Program-made: the position numbers and the translations under genes | Notes under the pieces: generated by a model | The model's database searches: none | What the model was told of the DNA's origin: nothing | Seen by the model: only the letters and a program-made list of their open reading frames with translations | In this document: positions 16,836-25,639 of the stretch, in pieces | How positions within the stretch are numbered: position 1 is the stretch's first letter | Layout: every line of letters starts with the position of its first letter | Assembly (NCBI GenBank): GCA_049694275.1 | Contig: JBAVQS010000078.1 | Coordinates: 1 to 32,263 of the forward strand | DNA: 32,263 nucleotides | Source of the DNA: JBAVQS01 sp049694275 | GTDB lineage: Bacteria; Chloroflexota; Anaerolineae; UBA4142; SHND01 | Direction of reading: 5' to 3'

Positions 16836-19800
16836 TCATGCCGCTGTCCCATCAATCGCCTGGAGAATCTGCTTGAGCTCAAAATTGTGAATCAATTCCA
16901 ACAGCCGATCAGACATCGCCGGGTGGTTCTCCTGGATCTGATACACCAGTTTTGTTATCCAATCCAGGTCGCCCTGGACCACGGCGCGGCGCAATTCGCT
17001 CAGCCAGCCGGCCGGCATCGCGGCCAGATCGTCCAGCGCAACATCGCCCGCCTCCGCGGCGAGGGGCGCCATGGCGGTGTCCGAGTTTGTAAATTGTACG
17101 CCGAGGCGCTGGGTCAAAACGTCGAAAATCTCCGCCTGGCGGAAAGGCTTGCGCACAAAGTCATCACACCCCTCCGCCAGCATGTGCGCCTGCTCCTCCA
17201 GAAAGGCGCTCGCCGTCACCGCCACAATGATTGGACGTTCCCCCGCCTGCGCCGCCGCCGTCTTGATCCGCCGGGTCGCCTCGTGCCCATCCATGACCGG
17301 CATCCGCATATCCATCCAGATCAGGTGCGGCTTCCACTCGGCCCAAACCTCGAGCGCTTCCTGCCCATTGACCGCTTCTCTCACCTGAAAACCCAGTGAT
17401 TGTAACAGCCCGGCCAGCAATTGCCGGCTGACCTGAGTATCCTCTACCACCAACAACCGGTACGCGCCCCCGTCCGGCGCTGTTTGTCCGGGGACGAGCG
17501 CAACTGTCTGGTGCAGATCGGCCGCCGCCATCGCGCTTCCGGTAGACAACGCCCACTCTACCGGAATGCTAAACCAGAAGCGGCTCCCCCGGCCGACCTG
17601 GCTGGTGACCAGCAACTCGCCGCCCATCATTCGCACATACTGCCGGCTGATCGCCAACCCCAACCCCGTCCCCTGCTGGGCGTGGCGTCCCCCCGCCGTT
17701 TGCACAAATGCATCAAAGATCTCCTCCAGGTGCTGCGGCTCGATCCCGATACCGGTATCCTCCACCTCAAATCCCAATTGCAGTCCCCCGCCGGAGGGGG
17801 AAACATTCACGCCCTGAATGCGGAGCGTCACGCTGCCCCGCGCGGTGAACTTGACCGCATTTCCCAGCAAGTTGATGAGCACCTGTCGCAGCTTGCCTTC
17901 ATCCGCGCGCACCCGCTGCGGCGCCTCCGGCCCCCGTTCCACTCGTAACTGCAGCCCGCTGCTCTCCGCTCGCAACCGGAACATCTCCTCCAACCCCCTC
18001 AGCATATAGTAGAGGTCGAACTCGTTCGGGTTCAGTTCCGTCCGCCCTGCTTCGATCTTGCTCATCTCCAGCACATCGTTGATCAGCGCCAGCAGGTGCT
18101 CGCCGCTCCGGCTCACAATCCCCAGATTTTCGCGCTGGGCAGGGGTCAGGTTGACATCCTGGGAGATCAATTCGGTAAAGCCGAGGACGGCATTCAGCGG
18201 CGTGCGTAATTCGTGGCTCATATTGGCGAGAAAGGTGCTCTTGGCCCGGTTCGCCGCCTCGGCCGCCGTGCGGGCTTCTTCCGCCAACCGCTGCGCGTGC
18301 TCGGCCGCCTGCTGGGCGCGCCGGGCTTCGGTATACAACCGGGCGTTTTCAATCGCAATCGCGGCCTGGGTCGCCACCGTCTCCAGCAGGTTGATCTGCT
18401 CAGGGGTATAGGCGTTCGGGCGATAACTCTGCATGGAGACGACCCCGATAATCTCGTTATGCACGACCAGGGGCACGCCGACATATGCACGCGTGGGCGT
18501 TTGGCCCGTGCGAATGATCGGCCGCGCGCCCGCCTCTTGTGGGTCGAGCGTATCCGGCAAATAGAGGGTCTTGCCGGAGCGGATGACGGATCCGGTGAGC
18601 CCGGGCCGCTGCTCGATATGCAGCGGCTCTTTCCAAACATTGTTGTCCATGTCGCGGAAAAGCGGAAACGTAATCACACCGGTCTCGGCATCGTACAGCG
18701 CCACGTAAAAAGAATCGATGCTGACCATCTGTTTGCATTGGTCATAGAGGCTCTGCAACACCTGTTCCATGTCCAGGCCTGAGGTAACGGACATCCCGAT
18801 GCGGTTCAGCCGGGCCATCTGCTCGGCGCGGCGCTCCGTTTCTTCAAACAGGTGCGCATTCTCAAAGGCCGCCGCCCCGTACGCCCCTAATTGCTCTAAC
18901 AGCTCCTGGTCCTCGGTCGTATAGCGATTCGCCGCATAACTCTGCATGGAGAGCATACCCATTATCCGTCCCCGCAACTGGAGTGGAACGGCGACGACCG
19001 AACGCGATTGCGCGTCCGGCGTGCCCCAACTCATCCATTCAATACCCTGGTTCCGGCCTGCCTCGGCTAGATCGGCCACGCACAACGATTGGCCGGTCTC
19101 AATCACATGGCTGGCCAGGCCCGGACCGAATGCATAACGCTCATTCGGCCAGCGCCGCCCGGCATCGAACAGATAGACATCTTCGAGCTCCCGGCCCTCA
19201 TTCACCTGCAGCGTAATGACGACGGCATCGATCGGCATGACCTGCGCCGCCGCCTTGTGAATGGCCTGGCAGATCTGCTCGCGGTCCATGCTGGCGCTGA
19301 GCTCCTGGGCTGCGCGGTACAGCGTCGCCCGCCGCTCCTCGGCCCGCTTGCGGTCCGTAATATCCTCCTTGACCGCGAGAAAATGCGTGATCTTGCCGGA
19401 GGAATCGGTAATGGGCGAGAGGGAGGCCATCTCCCAATAGAGTTCGCCGTTCTTTTTCTTGTTGTGGAATTCGCCGCGCCACGTTCCGCCCGAGGTAATC
19501 ACGCCCCACATGCTCCGGTAATCTTCCGCCGATTTCTCACTCGATTTCACGATGCGCGGGTTCTGGCCCAGCGCTTCTTGAAGCGTATAGCCGGTCACCT
19601 CGGTAAATTTGGGGTTGACGTACTCGATCGCGCCGCCGGTATCCGTAATGACGATGGATACCGGGCTCTGCTCGACCGCCAGAGAGCGCTGCCGTAGCTG
19701 CGCCTCTACCCGTTTCCGCTCGGCCAGCTCCTCCTGCAAGCCGGCGTACAATTGCGCATTGTCAAACATCAGCGCGACAAACCCGGTAAAAAGAACTGCA

Positions 19801-22628
19801 ATCTGTATTTCATCTTCGGTAAAGGGCCGGTCCGGCTCATTGCGCGACCAATCCATCACCCCCATACACTTGTCGCCGGCCAGAATCGGGACCCCGAGAA
19901 CGGCCTTGAGTCCAAGGGGATCGTATATGGAGCGATGTTCAGACCACGCGCTGGAATCCTCTACCTGTACCGGCTGCCGTGTGTCATACGCTTGCCACGA
20001 TAGCTTGGCCACGTCCCGCCCGACACGTTCCCCGACGGTAAGGGGCTGATTGTTTGAATGGGCGCGGGTGATGAGATAATCGCCTTCGGCGAGCATAATG
20101 TCGACAAAGGGCGCATCGAGCAGCTCTGCGCCGTGCTCGACCACCCCTTGCAACAGGTCGTCGAGGCTGCGCCGGTTGAGCAAGTTGAGTGTGATGGCAT
20201 GGAGCGTCGCCAGATACTGATTCTGCTGGCGTAACTTGTCATCGGCCCGCTTCCGTTCGGTAATATCCTCCGAGATTCCCAACAGGTATTGCGGCCGGCC
20301 ATCGGCCCCCAGAATGGGTACCTTGACGGTGTGCAGGGTCCGGACCCCTTTGTCTTTGGTATGAATCGGCTCTTCGGGGATGTCGACCAGTTTTCCATCG
20401 GCCAGGACTTGACGGTCGTTTGCGGTAAAGAAATCCGCCTCTTCCTTTGTGAAAAAGTCATAGTCGTTCTTGCCGAGCAGTTCCTCGCGCGAGTAGCCGA
20501 CGATCTCCTCGCCGGCCCGGTTCCAGCGGACGAACCGGAGGTCCCTGGCATCTTTGACAAAGATCTGGATGGGAATGTGCTCGACGATGGAATCCAAAAA
20601 GGCTTGCGTCCGGCTCGCCTCCTCCTGCGCCCGTTTGCGCTCGGTGATGTCCCGCAGAGATTCGATCGCCCCGACGACCTCGCCCGCCGCATCATACAGC
20701 ACGGTGGCCGTAGCCCACAGGTCAAGCTCCCGGCCATGCACGTCGGGCAGGTGGACCTCGGCGGTCAAGGTTCCCTCCTGGCGAGTCAAGTGGCTATAGC
20801 GTTTTTCCGCCTCAGGCACGGGATGTAGCAACAGGTCGATCAACAAGGGTTGTCGCTTGTGATAGAACGGGATCGCGTATTCGTAATTCCCTTTGCCCAG
20901 CATTTCTCGGGCGGAAACGCCGGTCATCTCTTCGATTGCGCGATTCCAGGCGATGACCGTTCCGGCCCGGTCAATCACGAATGTCGCATCCGGCATAAAG
21001 CGAATAATGTCCGCCATCCGCCGTTCGGATTGCAAGAGCGCCTGTTCGGTCTGCCTGCGTTCTGTAATATCCTGAAACACGAATTGACCGGCGGGCGCGC
21101 CGCGATACAACATGGGCGCGCTGGCGGCCGTCACGTCGATCAGCTGGCCGTCCAGCCGCACCATCCGGTATTCGATAAAACCGTCCAGGCGCTGGCCTTG
21201 ATAGATTGCGGCCTGGCGGTTGGCGGCCAGCCCTGCGTCATCCGGATGCACGAGCTCCAAAGCCGGTTTTCCGATCAGGTCCTCCGGCCGGCGGGCGGCA
21301 AGGAGTTGGACACACATCGCATTCACATAGACCACGCGTCCCGCCTGATGAACCAGGACCGCGTCCGGCGACATCTCGACCAGCCGGCGATACTGCTCCG
21401 CGCTCTCTTGCAGCTCGGCCTGCGCCTGCCATAACAGGGTCGTATCACGCGAGCTCATCACGACGCCCGTGATAACTCCCTGCGCATCCTGATAGGGGGA
21501 GTAGGTGACATTGAAGAAACGCCGGCCCAGAGTCCCGAATTCAAACCACGCATCGTACTGGACCGGCTCCCCGGCAAGCGCCCTGGCCAAACCGGGCTGG
21601 ACGAATTGCGCCAGGGCCTCTGCGTCCATCCATTCCGCCAGGGGATGGCCGAGGACCTCCTCAGCGCGTTTGCCGAGTGCTTTGAGGCAAGCCTCGTTCG
21701 CCATGAGATAGCGCCCATCCCGGTCCACCAGGGCAATGAGATCGGATGTCGCAGAGACAACCCGCCCGTACTGGCGCAGAATATTTTCCGCCTGTTTACT
21801 CGCGGTAATATCGCGCATGCGCGAGCAGTACAACACCCCTTTGCCGGTCTGAATCGGCCACGAGAGGATTTGTAACAAGCGGCGAGTTCCATCCGGGCGT
21901 TGAATCTCTTTCTCTGTGGGCACGCCGGGCAGTCCTGACCGGTCGGCCAAAGTCTCGATCACCACCGCTCGAATCCGCTCATACAGGCCGGGGGTCTGCT
22001 TGACCTCCTCCACCGCCAACTGGAACTGAATGTCCCACAGCGGTCGTCCGAGGGCAAGTGTGCGCGGAATGCCGGTGATCTGTTCCATCCCCCCGTTCCA
22101 TTCGACGACAATCCCATTCATATCCGTCAGGCAGAGGCCGTCGCTGGACTGTTCGATCACGCTGCGGAACTTGTCCTCGCTTTCGCGCAGCGCCGTTTCG
22201 ACCTGTTTCTGCTCGGCAATTTTCAGGACCAGCTTTTGGTTGGCCTGGGAGAGCGCAGCGTCCCGTTTTTCCATGGCGTCTTGCGCCGCCGCGAGGGCGG
22301 TCACCATCGAGTTGAACGCCGCCGAAAACTCGCCCAGAAAATCGACGCGCTGGCTGAAATCTCCCTGGGCAATCCTTTGGGTTTGCCAGGTCAGATGGCG
22401 CAGGCCGGATTGGACACTTTTCAGACTGCCGGCCATCACCCCTTTTTCTTTCAAGGTCTGGGAGAGGTCGCCCTCTGCGATGGATACGGCAAACTGCTGC
22501 ACCGCGGTGAGGTACGAGACAAGGCGCTGGAAATCCGCATTATCTTGCAACGAATCCGGCGTCTTGGAGACATTGCCCGTCGTCAGGAGGTCAAGAAGCG
22601 CTTGCAGCGCAATTTCAAGATCGTTCAT
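16836..22628 (-). CDS. Giant cytosolic HAMP-PAS-GAF hybrid histidine kinase
   Basis: This 1930-aa hybrid kinase has no membrane helix. Residues about 40-125 form a soluble HAMP-like pair (EGDLSQ, LRHLTWQTQRIAQGDFSQRV), then a coiled coil. Input domains follow: PAS at about 155-280, 290-400, 410-525, 535-665 and 670-790, GAF at about 800-950, PAS at about 965-1085, and two GAF at about 1095-1240 and 1250-1400. The core has SHELRTPLNA with His1472, N-box Asn1590, GTGLGLAIS, a receiver with Asp1773 in MDMRMPVMDG and Lys1827, and a C-terminal helical module (GDLDW in place of GDLDRM). ATG at 22626-22628 has no clear Shine-Dalgarno, so translation may be coupled to the V4R gene ending 30 nt upstream. 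From memory, this soluble HAMP module recurs beside V4R proteins in other bacteria, which suggests the V4R protein feeds this kinase. Confidence 0.92.
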   Translation of the reverse strand: MNDLEIALQALLDLLTTGNVSKTPDSLQDNADFQRLVSYLTAVQQFAVSIAEGDLSQTLKEKGVMAGSLKSVQSGLRHLTWQTQRIAQGDFSQRVDFLGEFSAAFNSMVTALAAAQDAMEKRDAALSQANQKLVLKIAEQKQVETALRESEDKFRSVIEQSSDGLCLTDMNGIVVEWNGGMEQITGIPRTLALGRPLWDIQFQLAVEEVKQTPGLYERIRAVVIETLADRSGLPGVPTEKEIQRPDGTRRLLQILSWPIQTGKGVLYCSRMRDITASKQAENILRQYGRVVSATSDLIALVDRDGRYLMANEACLKALGKRAEEVLGHPLAEWMDAEALAQFVQPGLARALAGEPVQYDAWFEFGTLGRRFFNVTYSPYQDAQGVITGVVMSSRDTTLLWQAQAELQESAEQYRRLVEMSPDAVLVHQAGRVVYVNAMCVQLLAARRPEDLIGKPALELVHPDDAGLAANRQAAIYQGQRLDGFIEYRMVRLDGQLIDVTAASAPMLYRGAPAGQFVFQDITERRQTEQALLQSERRMADIIRFMPDATFVIDRAGTVIAWNRAIEEMTGVSAREMLGKGNYEYAIPFYHKRQPLLIDLLLHPVPEAEKRYSHLTRQEGTLTAEVHLPDVHGRELDLWATATVLYDAAGEVVGAIESLRDITERKRAQEEASRTQAFLDSIVEHIPIQIFVKDARDLRFVRWNRAGEEIVGYSREELLGKNDYDFFTKEEADFFTANDRQVLADGKLVDIPEEPIHTKDKGVRTLHTVKVPILGADGRPQYLLGISEDITERKRADDKLRQQNQYLATLHAITLNLLNRRSLDDLLQGVVEHGAELLDAPFVDIMLAEGDYLITRAHSNNQPLTVGERVGRDVAKLSWQAYDTRQPVQVEDSSAWSEHRSIYDPLGLKAVLGVPILAGDKCMGVMDWSRNEPDRPFTEDEIQIAVLFTGFVALMFDNAQLYAGLQEELAERKRVEAQLRQRSLAVEQSPVSIVITDTGGAIEYVNPKFTEVTGYTLQEALGQNPRIVKSSEKSAEDYRSMWGVITSGGTWRGEFHNKKKNGELYWEMASLSPITDSSGKITHFLAVKEDITDRKRAEERRATLYRAAQELSASMDREQICQAIHKAAAQVMPIDAVVITLQVNEGRELEDVYLFDAGRRWPNERYAFGPGLASHVIETGQSLCVADLAEAGRNQGIEWMSWGTPDAQSRSVVAVPLQLRGRIMGMLSMQSYAANRYTTEDQELLEQLGAYGAAAFENAHLFEETERRAEQMARLNRIGMSVTSGLDMEQVLQSLYDQCKQMVSIDSFYVALYDAETGVITFPLFRDMDNNVWKEPLHIEQRPGLTGSVIRSGKTLYLPDTLDPQEAGARPIIRTGQTPTRAYVGVPLVVHNEIIGVVSMQSYRPNAYTPEQINLLETVATQAAIAIENARLYTEARRAQQAAEHAQRLAEEARTAAEAANRAKSTFLANMSHELRTPLNAVLGFTELISQDVNLTPAQRENLGIVSRSGEHLLALINDVLEMSKIEAGRTELNPNEFDLYYMLRGLEEMFRLRAESSGLQLRVERGPEAPQRVRADEGKLRQVLINLLGNAVKFTARGSVTLRIQGVNVSPSGGGLQLGFEVEDTGIGIEPQHLEEIFDAFVQTAGGRHAQQGTGLGLAISRQYVRMMGGELLVTSQVGRGSRFWFSIPVEWALSTGSAMAAADLHQTVALVPGQTAPDGGAYRLLVVEDTQVSRQLLAGLLQSLGFQVREAVNGQEALEVWAEWKPHLIWMDMRMPVMDGHEATRRIKTAAAQAGERPIIVAVTASAFLEEQAHMLAEGCDDFVRKPFRQAEIFDVLTQRLGVQFTNSDTAMAPLAAEAGDVALDDLAAMPAGWLSELRRAVVQGDLDWITKLVYQIQENHPAMSDRLLELIHNFELKQILQAIDGTAA

Positions 22629-22658
22629 AGGCCGTGGAGAGCGTAGGTTCCTTTTCGA

Positions 22659-23180
22659 CTAGTTTGCAACGCGAGCCGTAAACCGGCAGGTCCGGTCCCC
22701 GGTACACCAGCAATCGACCTCTTTGACCTTGAACGGCTTGCCCAGGGCGCCTTCCAGCAGCGCGGCGATAAAGCCCTCGTCATAGGTGCAAACCTCCTCC
22801 CCCTGTTCGGGTAACCCCGAGCAGTCCAGGTCTTCCGAGACAGTAATCACAAACTGTCCCTTTTCCAGGTCTGCTTCCTCAACGCGCAAAATGCCAATGC
22901 TCATCTCTTTCAAGATGCGCTGGAGTTGATTGATAAATTCGGGGAAAGGGTGCGCCCCGGCCAGGAAATGCTTGTAAAATTCGGCTCCGGCCATTCTGCC
23001 CGCTTCATAAAAGACCTCGTCCGCCGCCTGCGCGCCATACCGTTGCTCAACTATATCTCGAAAGGTGAATTGCATCAGGCGGTACACTTCGAGACGGGTG
23101 CTGGCCCCCAGATTGGGCCGGCCCAGAGCAATATCCCCCAGGAGAGCCCATGAGAATGCATACTTGCGATTGGTTTCCAT
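22659..23180 (-). CDS. V4R (4-vinyl reductase) domain sensor protein with zinc-type Cys/Glu site
   Basis: This 173-aa stand-alone V4R protein belongs to the domain family found in BchJ and in the sensory part of XylR/DmpR/MopR regulators. Cys131, Glu154, Cys157 and Cys165 have spacings of 23, 3 and 8 residues, the same as the reported zinc ligands of MopR (C155, E178, C181, C189, from memory). Extra cysteines are C120 (DLDCSGLP) and C159. In phenol-responsive regulators this fold binds a small aromatic compound, so a hydrophobic ligand is plausible but not shown. No membrane segment or output domain is present. ATG at 23178-23180 has AAGGAG 7 nt upstream, inside the end of the preceding kinase gene, with only 2 nt between stop and start, so translation is coupled. 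The giant soluble HAMP kinase follows 30 nt later. Confidence 0.9.
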   Translation of the reverse strand: METNRKYAFSWALLGDIALGRPNLGASTRLEVYRLMQFTFRDIVEQRYGAQAADEVFYEAGRMAGAEFYKHFLAGAHPFPEFINQLQRILKEMSIGILRVEEADLEKGQFVITVSEDLDCSGLPEQGEEVCTYDEGFIAALLEGALGKPFKVKEVDCWCTGDRTCRFTARVAN

Positions 23181-23182
23181 GC

Positions 23183-25627
23183 TTATGCTCCTTGTACAAG
23201 CTGCAAAATCTTTTTATGTTCAAACCGGTCGTTCAATTCCGTCAACTCGCTTGCCAAAGCTGGGTGCGTGGAGCGGATCTGCTCGACCACCGCGGCCATT
23301 TGATCCAGGTCCCCCTCGATGGCGGCCTGGCGCAAAGCCGCCACCCACTCGGCCGGCATCCCGGCCGGCAGATGCGCCTGGATTTGAGATTCACTCGCCG
23401 GTTCCCCTTCCGAGGCTGGCAGATTTATTCCCAGATGCCGGCTGAGCACATCCCGGATGTCGGCCTCGCGAAATGGCTTGCGCACAAAATCATCACACCC
23501 TTCCGCCAGGGTCCTGGCGCGATCCTCCTCAAACACGTTGGCGGTGAGTGCGACGATGATCGTCCGCGAATTCTCCCCCGCCTCGGCCGCCCGAATCTGC
23601 CGGGTCGCCTCATACCCGTCCAGCACCGGCATCCGAATGTCCATCCAAACAAGATGCGGCCGCCATGTCTGCCAGATCTGCACCCCCTCCGCCCCATCTA
23701 CGGCGGCGCATACGGCAAACCCCGGTCCCAATGATTCCAACACGCTCGTCAACAATTTGCGGTTCGCGTCCACATCCTCTACGACGAGCAACCGATAGGG
23801 ACCGCCATCCAGCGCCACAGGTTCTTTCAGCATACCCGGCGTTTGACCGTGCTCCTGCATCGGCCGTGCGGCCATTTGCGACCGGACGACCGGCGCGGCC
23901 ATAATGTCAAAGCTAAAGGTGCTTCCCACTCCAACCTGGCTTGTCGCCGTCAGCTCTCCTCCCATCAACTGCACAAACTGGCGGCTGATGGTCAGTCCCA
24001 GTCCGCTCCCCTGCGGCATCTCACTGCCACTCGCCGTTTGCACGAACGCATCAAAAATCCGCTCCAGGTCCTCGGCCGGAATGCCTACCCCGGTGTCCTG
24101 CACCTCAAAGTGAATCCACCCCGCGTCCGGTCCCGGCTGCACACGCAGTGTCACCGCGCCCCGTTCGGTAAATTTGACGGCATTGCCCAGGAGGTTGATC
24201 AACACCTGCCGCAGTTTACCTTCATCCGCTCGCACCTCGCGCGGAACCTCCGGCGAACGCTCCAGCACCAGGCGCATTCCTTTGCTCTCAGCGCGCAGCC
24301 GGAACATTTCCCCCAGTCCCAGCACCAGGGTATACAGGTCAAACTCGACCGGGCGCAGGGTCACATGCCCGCTCTCGATCTTGCTCAATTCCAGCACTTC
24401 GTTGATAAGCGCCAGCAGGTGCTCGCCGCTCCGCCCGACAATCCCCAGGTTCTCGCGCTGCGAGTGCGTGAGGTTGGAATCGCGGGCGATTAACTGGGTA
24501 AAGCCCAGAATGGCGTTGAGCGGCGTGCGCAGCTCATGACTCATGTTCGCCAGAAACATGCTCTTGGCGCGATTAGCCGACTCGGCCGCTTCTTGCGCCT
24601 GTTTGCTTTCGGTGACATTGTGCAAGACGATGAGCCAGCCGGTGATCTTGCGCCGCTCGAACAGGGGGGAGATGGTTGCGTCATAATAGCGCACGGTCTT
24701 GCCCTGTTTCCAGGTCAGCGGCGCCAGGGTCTCGCTCGCATTAAAGGACGTCGCGAGCTCCGGATAGGGGGACAATATCTCCGCCGCCGGCCGGCCGATG
24801 ACCTGGCGGTCCAGGCCAATAAAAGCCTGTGCCGCTGGGTTGAGGTCTGCCACCCGCGCCTGCGCATCCAGCACCATCACCCCATCGCGCATGTTCTGGA
24901 CAACCTTATCACGCGCCATCGGCACGATATCGAGCAGATGATAACGGAACAGGCCATAGGCCGCAAACAGGCCGCTCAGGGTATAGCCGAACGGCGTCAG
25001 GTCCAGGCTCGGGAAAAGGGTGAAACCGGTGATGTACAACAAGTTGCCCAGCCAGGGAAATAGTGTGCCCACAAATAGGATGATGGCTTGCTTGCGCTGG
25101 AGGCCATACGCACGGAAAATAGTTCGCAGTAGCAAGAGCGCGGCGCACACCAGCAACACATACGAGTACGAGAGATAGACCCAAAAAAACGGCCCGTGTT
25201 TCAGGTCGAGCACGACCAGGCCACCCTCGACTACCAATCGAGTCTCGGCCCAGATGAGCCCGTGTAACCCGTTCGTCCAAACTAGCAGTAAGGTGAATAC
25301 GGGCAGTATCGATAGGAGAATCAGATTGCGCCGTGTCAGCCACCAGGTCAACCCCGTGGATTGGCCGGCCAGGACCAGCATGCCTAGTGGAATGCTGCAA
25401 ATACCCAGGTATTGGATCTGGGCCCACAGGACCCGCGTCTCCAGAGTAGCCCCGCCCATCTCCATCGCATAACCGAACGACCAGGCGACCGCGCCGAGCA
25501 TCAGCACGCCCAGCGGAACAGCCCCGGTCATGGCGCGGTGACGCCAGGCATAGAGCGCAATCGCGCCCGAGACAAGCGCCGATACGATCAACGCTAGAGA
25601 GTAGAAATTGAACTGCCAGTATGGCAC
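23183..25627 (-). CDS. 7TM (HisKA_7TM) PAS hybrid histidine kinase
   Basis: This 814-aa membrane sensor begins with the N-terminal multi-helix domain known from histidine kinases (HisKA_7TM type, about 1-235), ending in the typical LDLTPFGYTLSGLFAAYGLF stretch before the cytosol. One PAS domain (about 240-340) is followed by HisKA SHELRTPLNA with His364, an ATPase domain (Asn482; its G-box reads GSGLGLTIS instead of GTGLGL), a receiver with Asp663 in MDIRMPVLDG and Lys717, and the C-terminal helical module with Trp761 and GDLDQM. The start is GTG at 25625-25627 behind AAAGGGG, only 12 nt after the previous stop. The V4R gene begins 2 nt after this stop. The stimulus of the 7TM domain is not predictable. 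Confidence 0.91.
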   Translation of the reverse strand: MPYWQFNFYSLALIVSALVSGAIALYAWRHRAMTGAVPLGVLMLGAVAWSFGYAMEMGGATLETRVLWAQIQYLGICSIPLGMLVLAGQSTGLTWWLTRRNLILLSILPVFTLLLVWTNGLHGLIWAETRLVVEGGLVVLDLKHGPFFWVYLSYSYVLLVCAALLLLRTIFRAYGLQRKQAIILFVGTLFPWLGNLLYITGFTLFPSLDLTPFGYTLSGLFAAYGLFRYHLLDIVPMARDKVVQNMRDGVMVLDAQARVADLNPAAQAFIGLDRQVIGRPAAEILSPYPELATSFNASETLAPLTWKQGKTVRYYDATISPLFERRKITGWLIVLHNVTESKQAQEAAESANRAKSMFLANMSHELRTPLNAILGFTQLIARDSNLTHSQRENLGIVGRSGEHLLALINEVLELSKIESGHVTLRPVEFDLYTLVLGLGEMFRLRAESKGMRLVLERSPEVPREVRADEGKLRQVLINLLGNAVKFTERGAVTLRVQPGPDAGWIHFEVQDTGVGIPAEDLERIFDAFVQTASGSEMPQGSGLGLTISRQFVQLMGGELTATSQVGVGSTFSFDIMAAPVVRSQMAARPMQEHGQTPGMLKEPVALDGGPYRLLVVEDVDANRKLLTSVLESLGPGFAVCAAVDGAEGVQIWQTWRPHLVWMDIRMPVLDGYEATRQIRAAEAGENSRTIIVALTANVFEEDRARTLAEGCDDFVRKPFREADIRDVLSRHLGINLPASEGEPASESQIQAHLPAGMPAEWVAALRQAAIEGDLDQMAAVVEQIRSTHPALASELTELNDRFEHKKILQLVQGA

Positions 25628-25639
25628 GCTATGGCCCCT

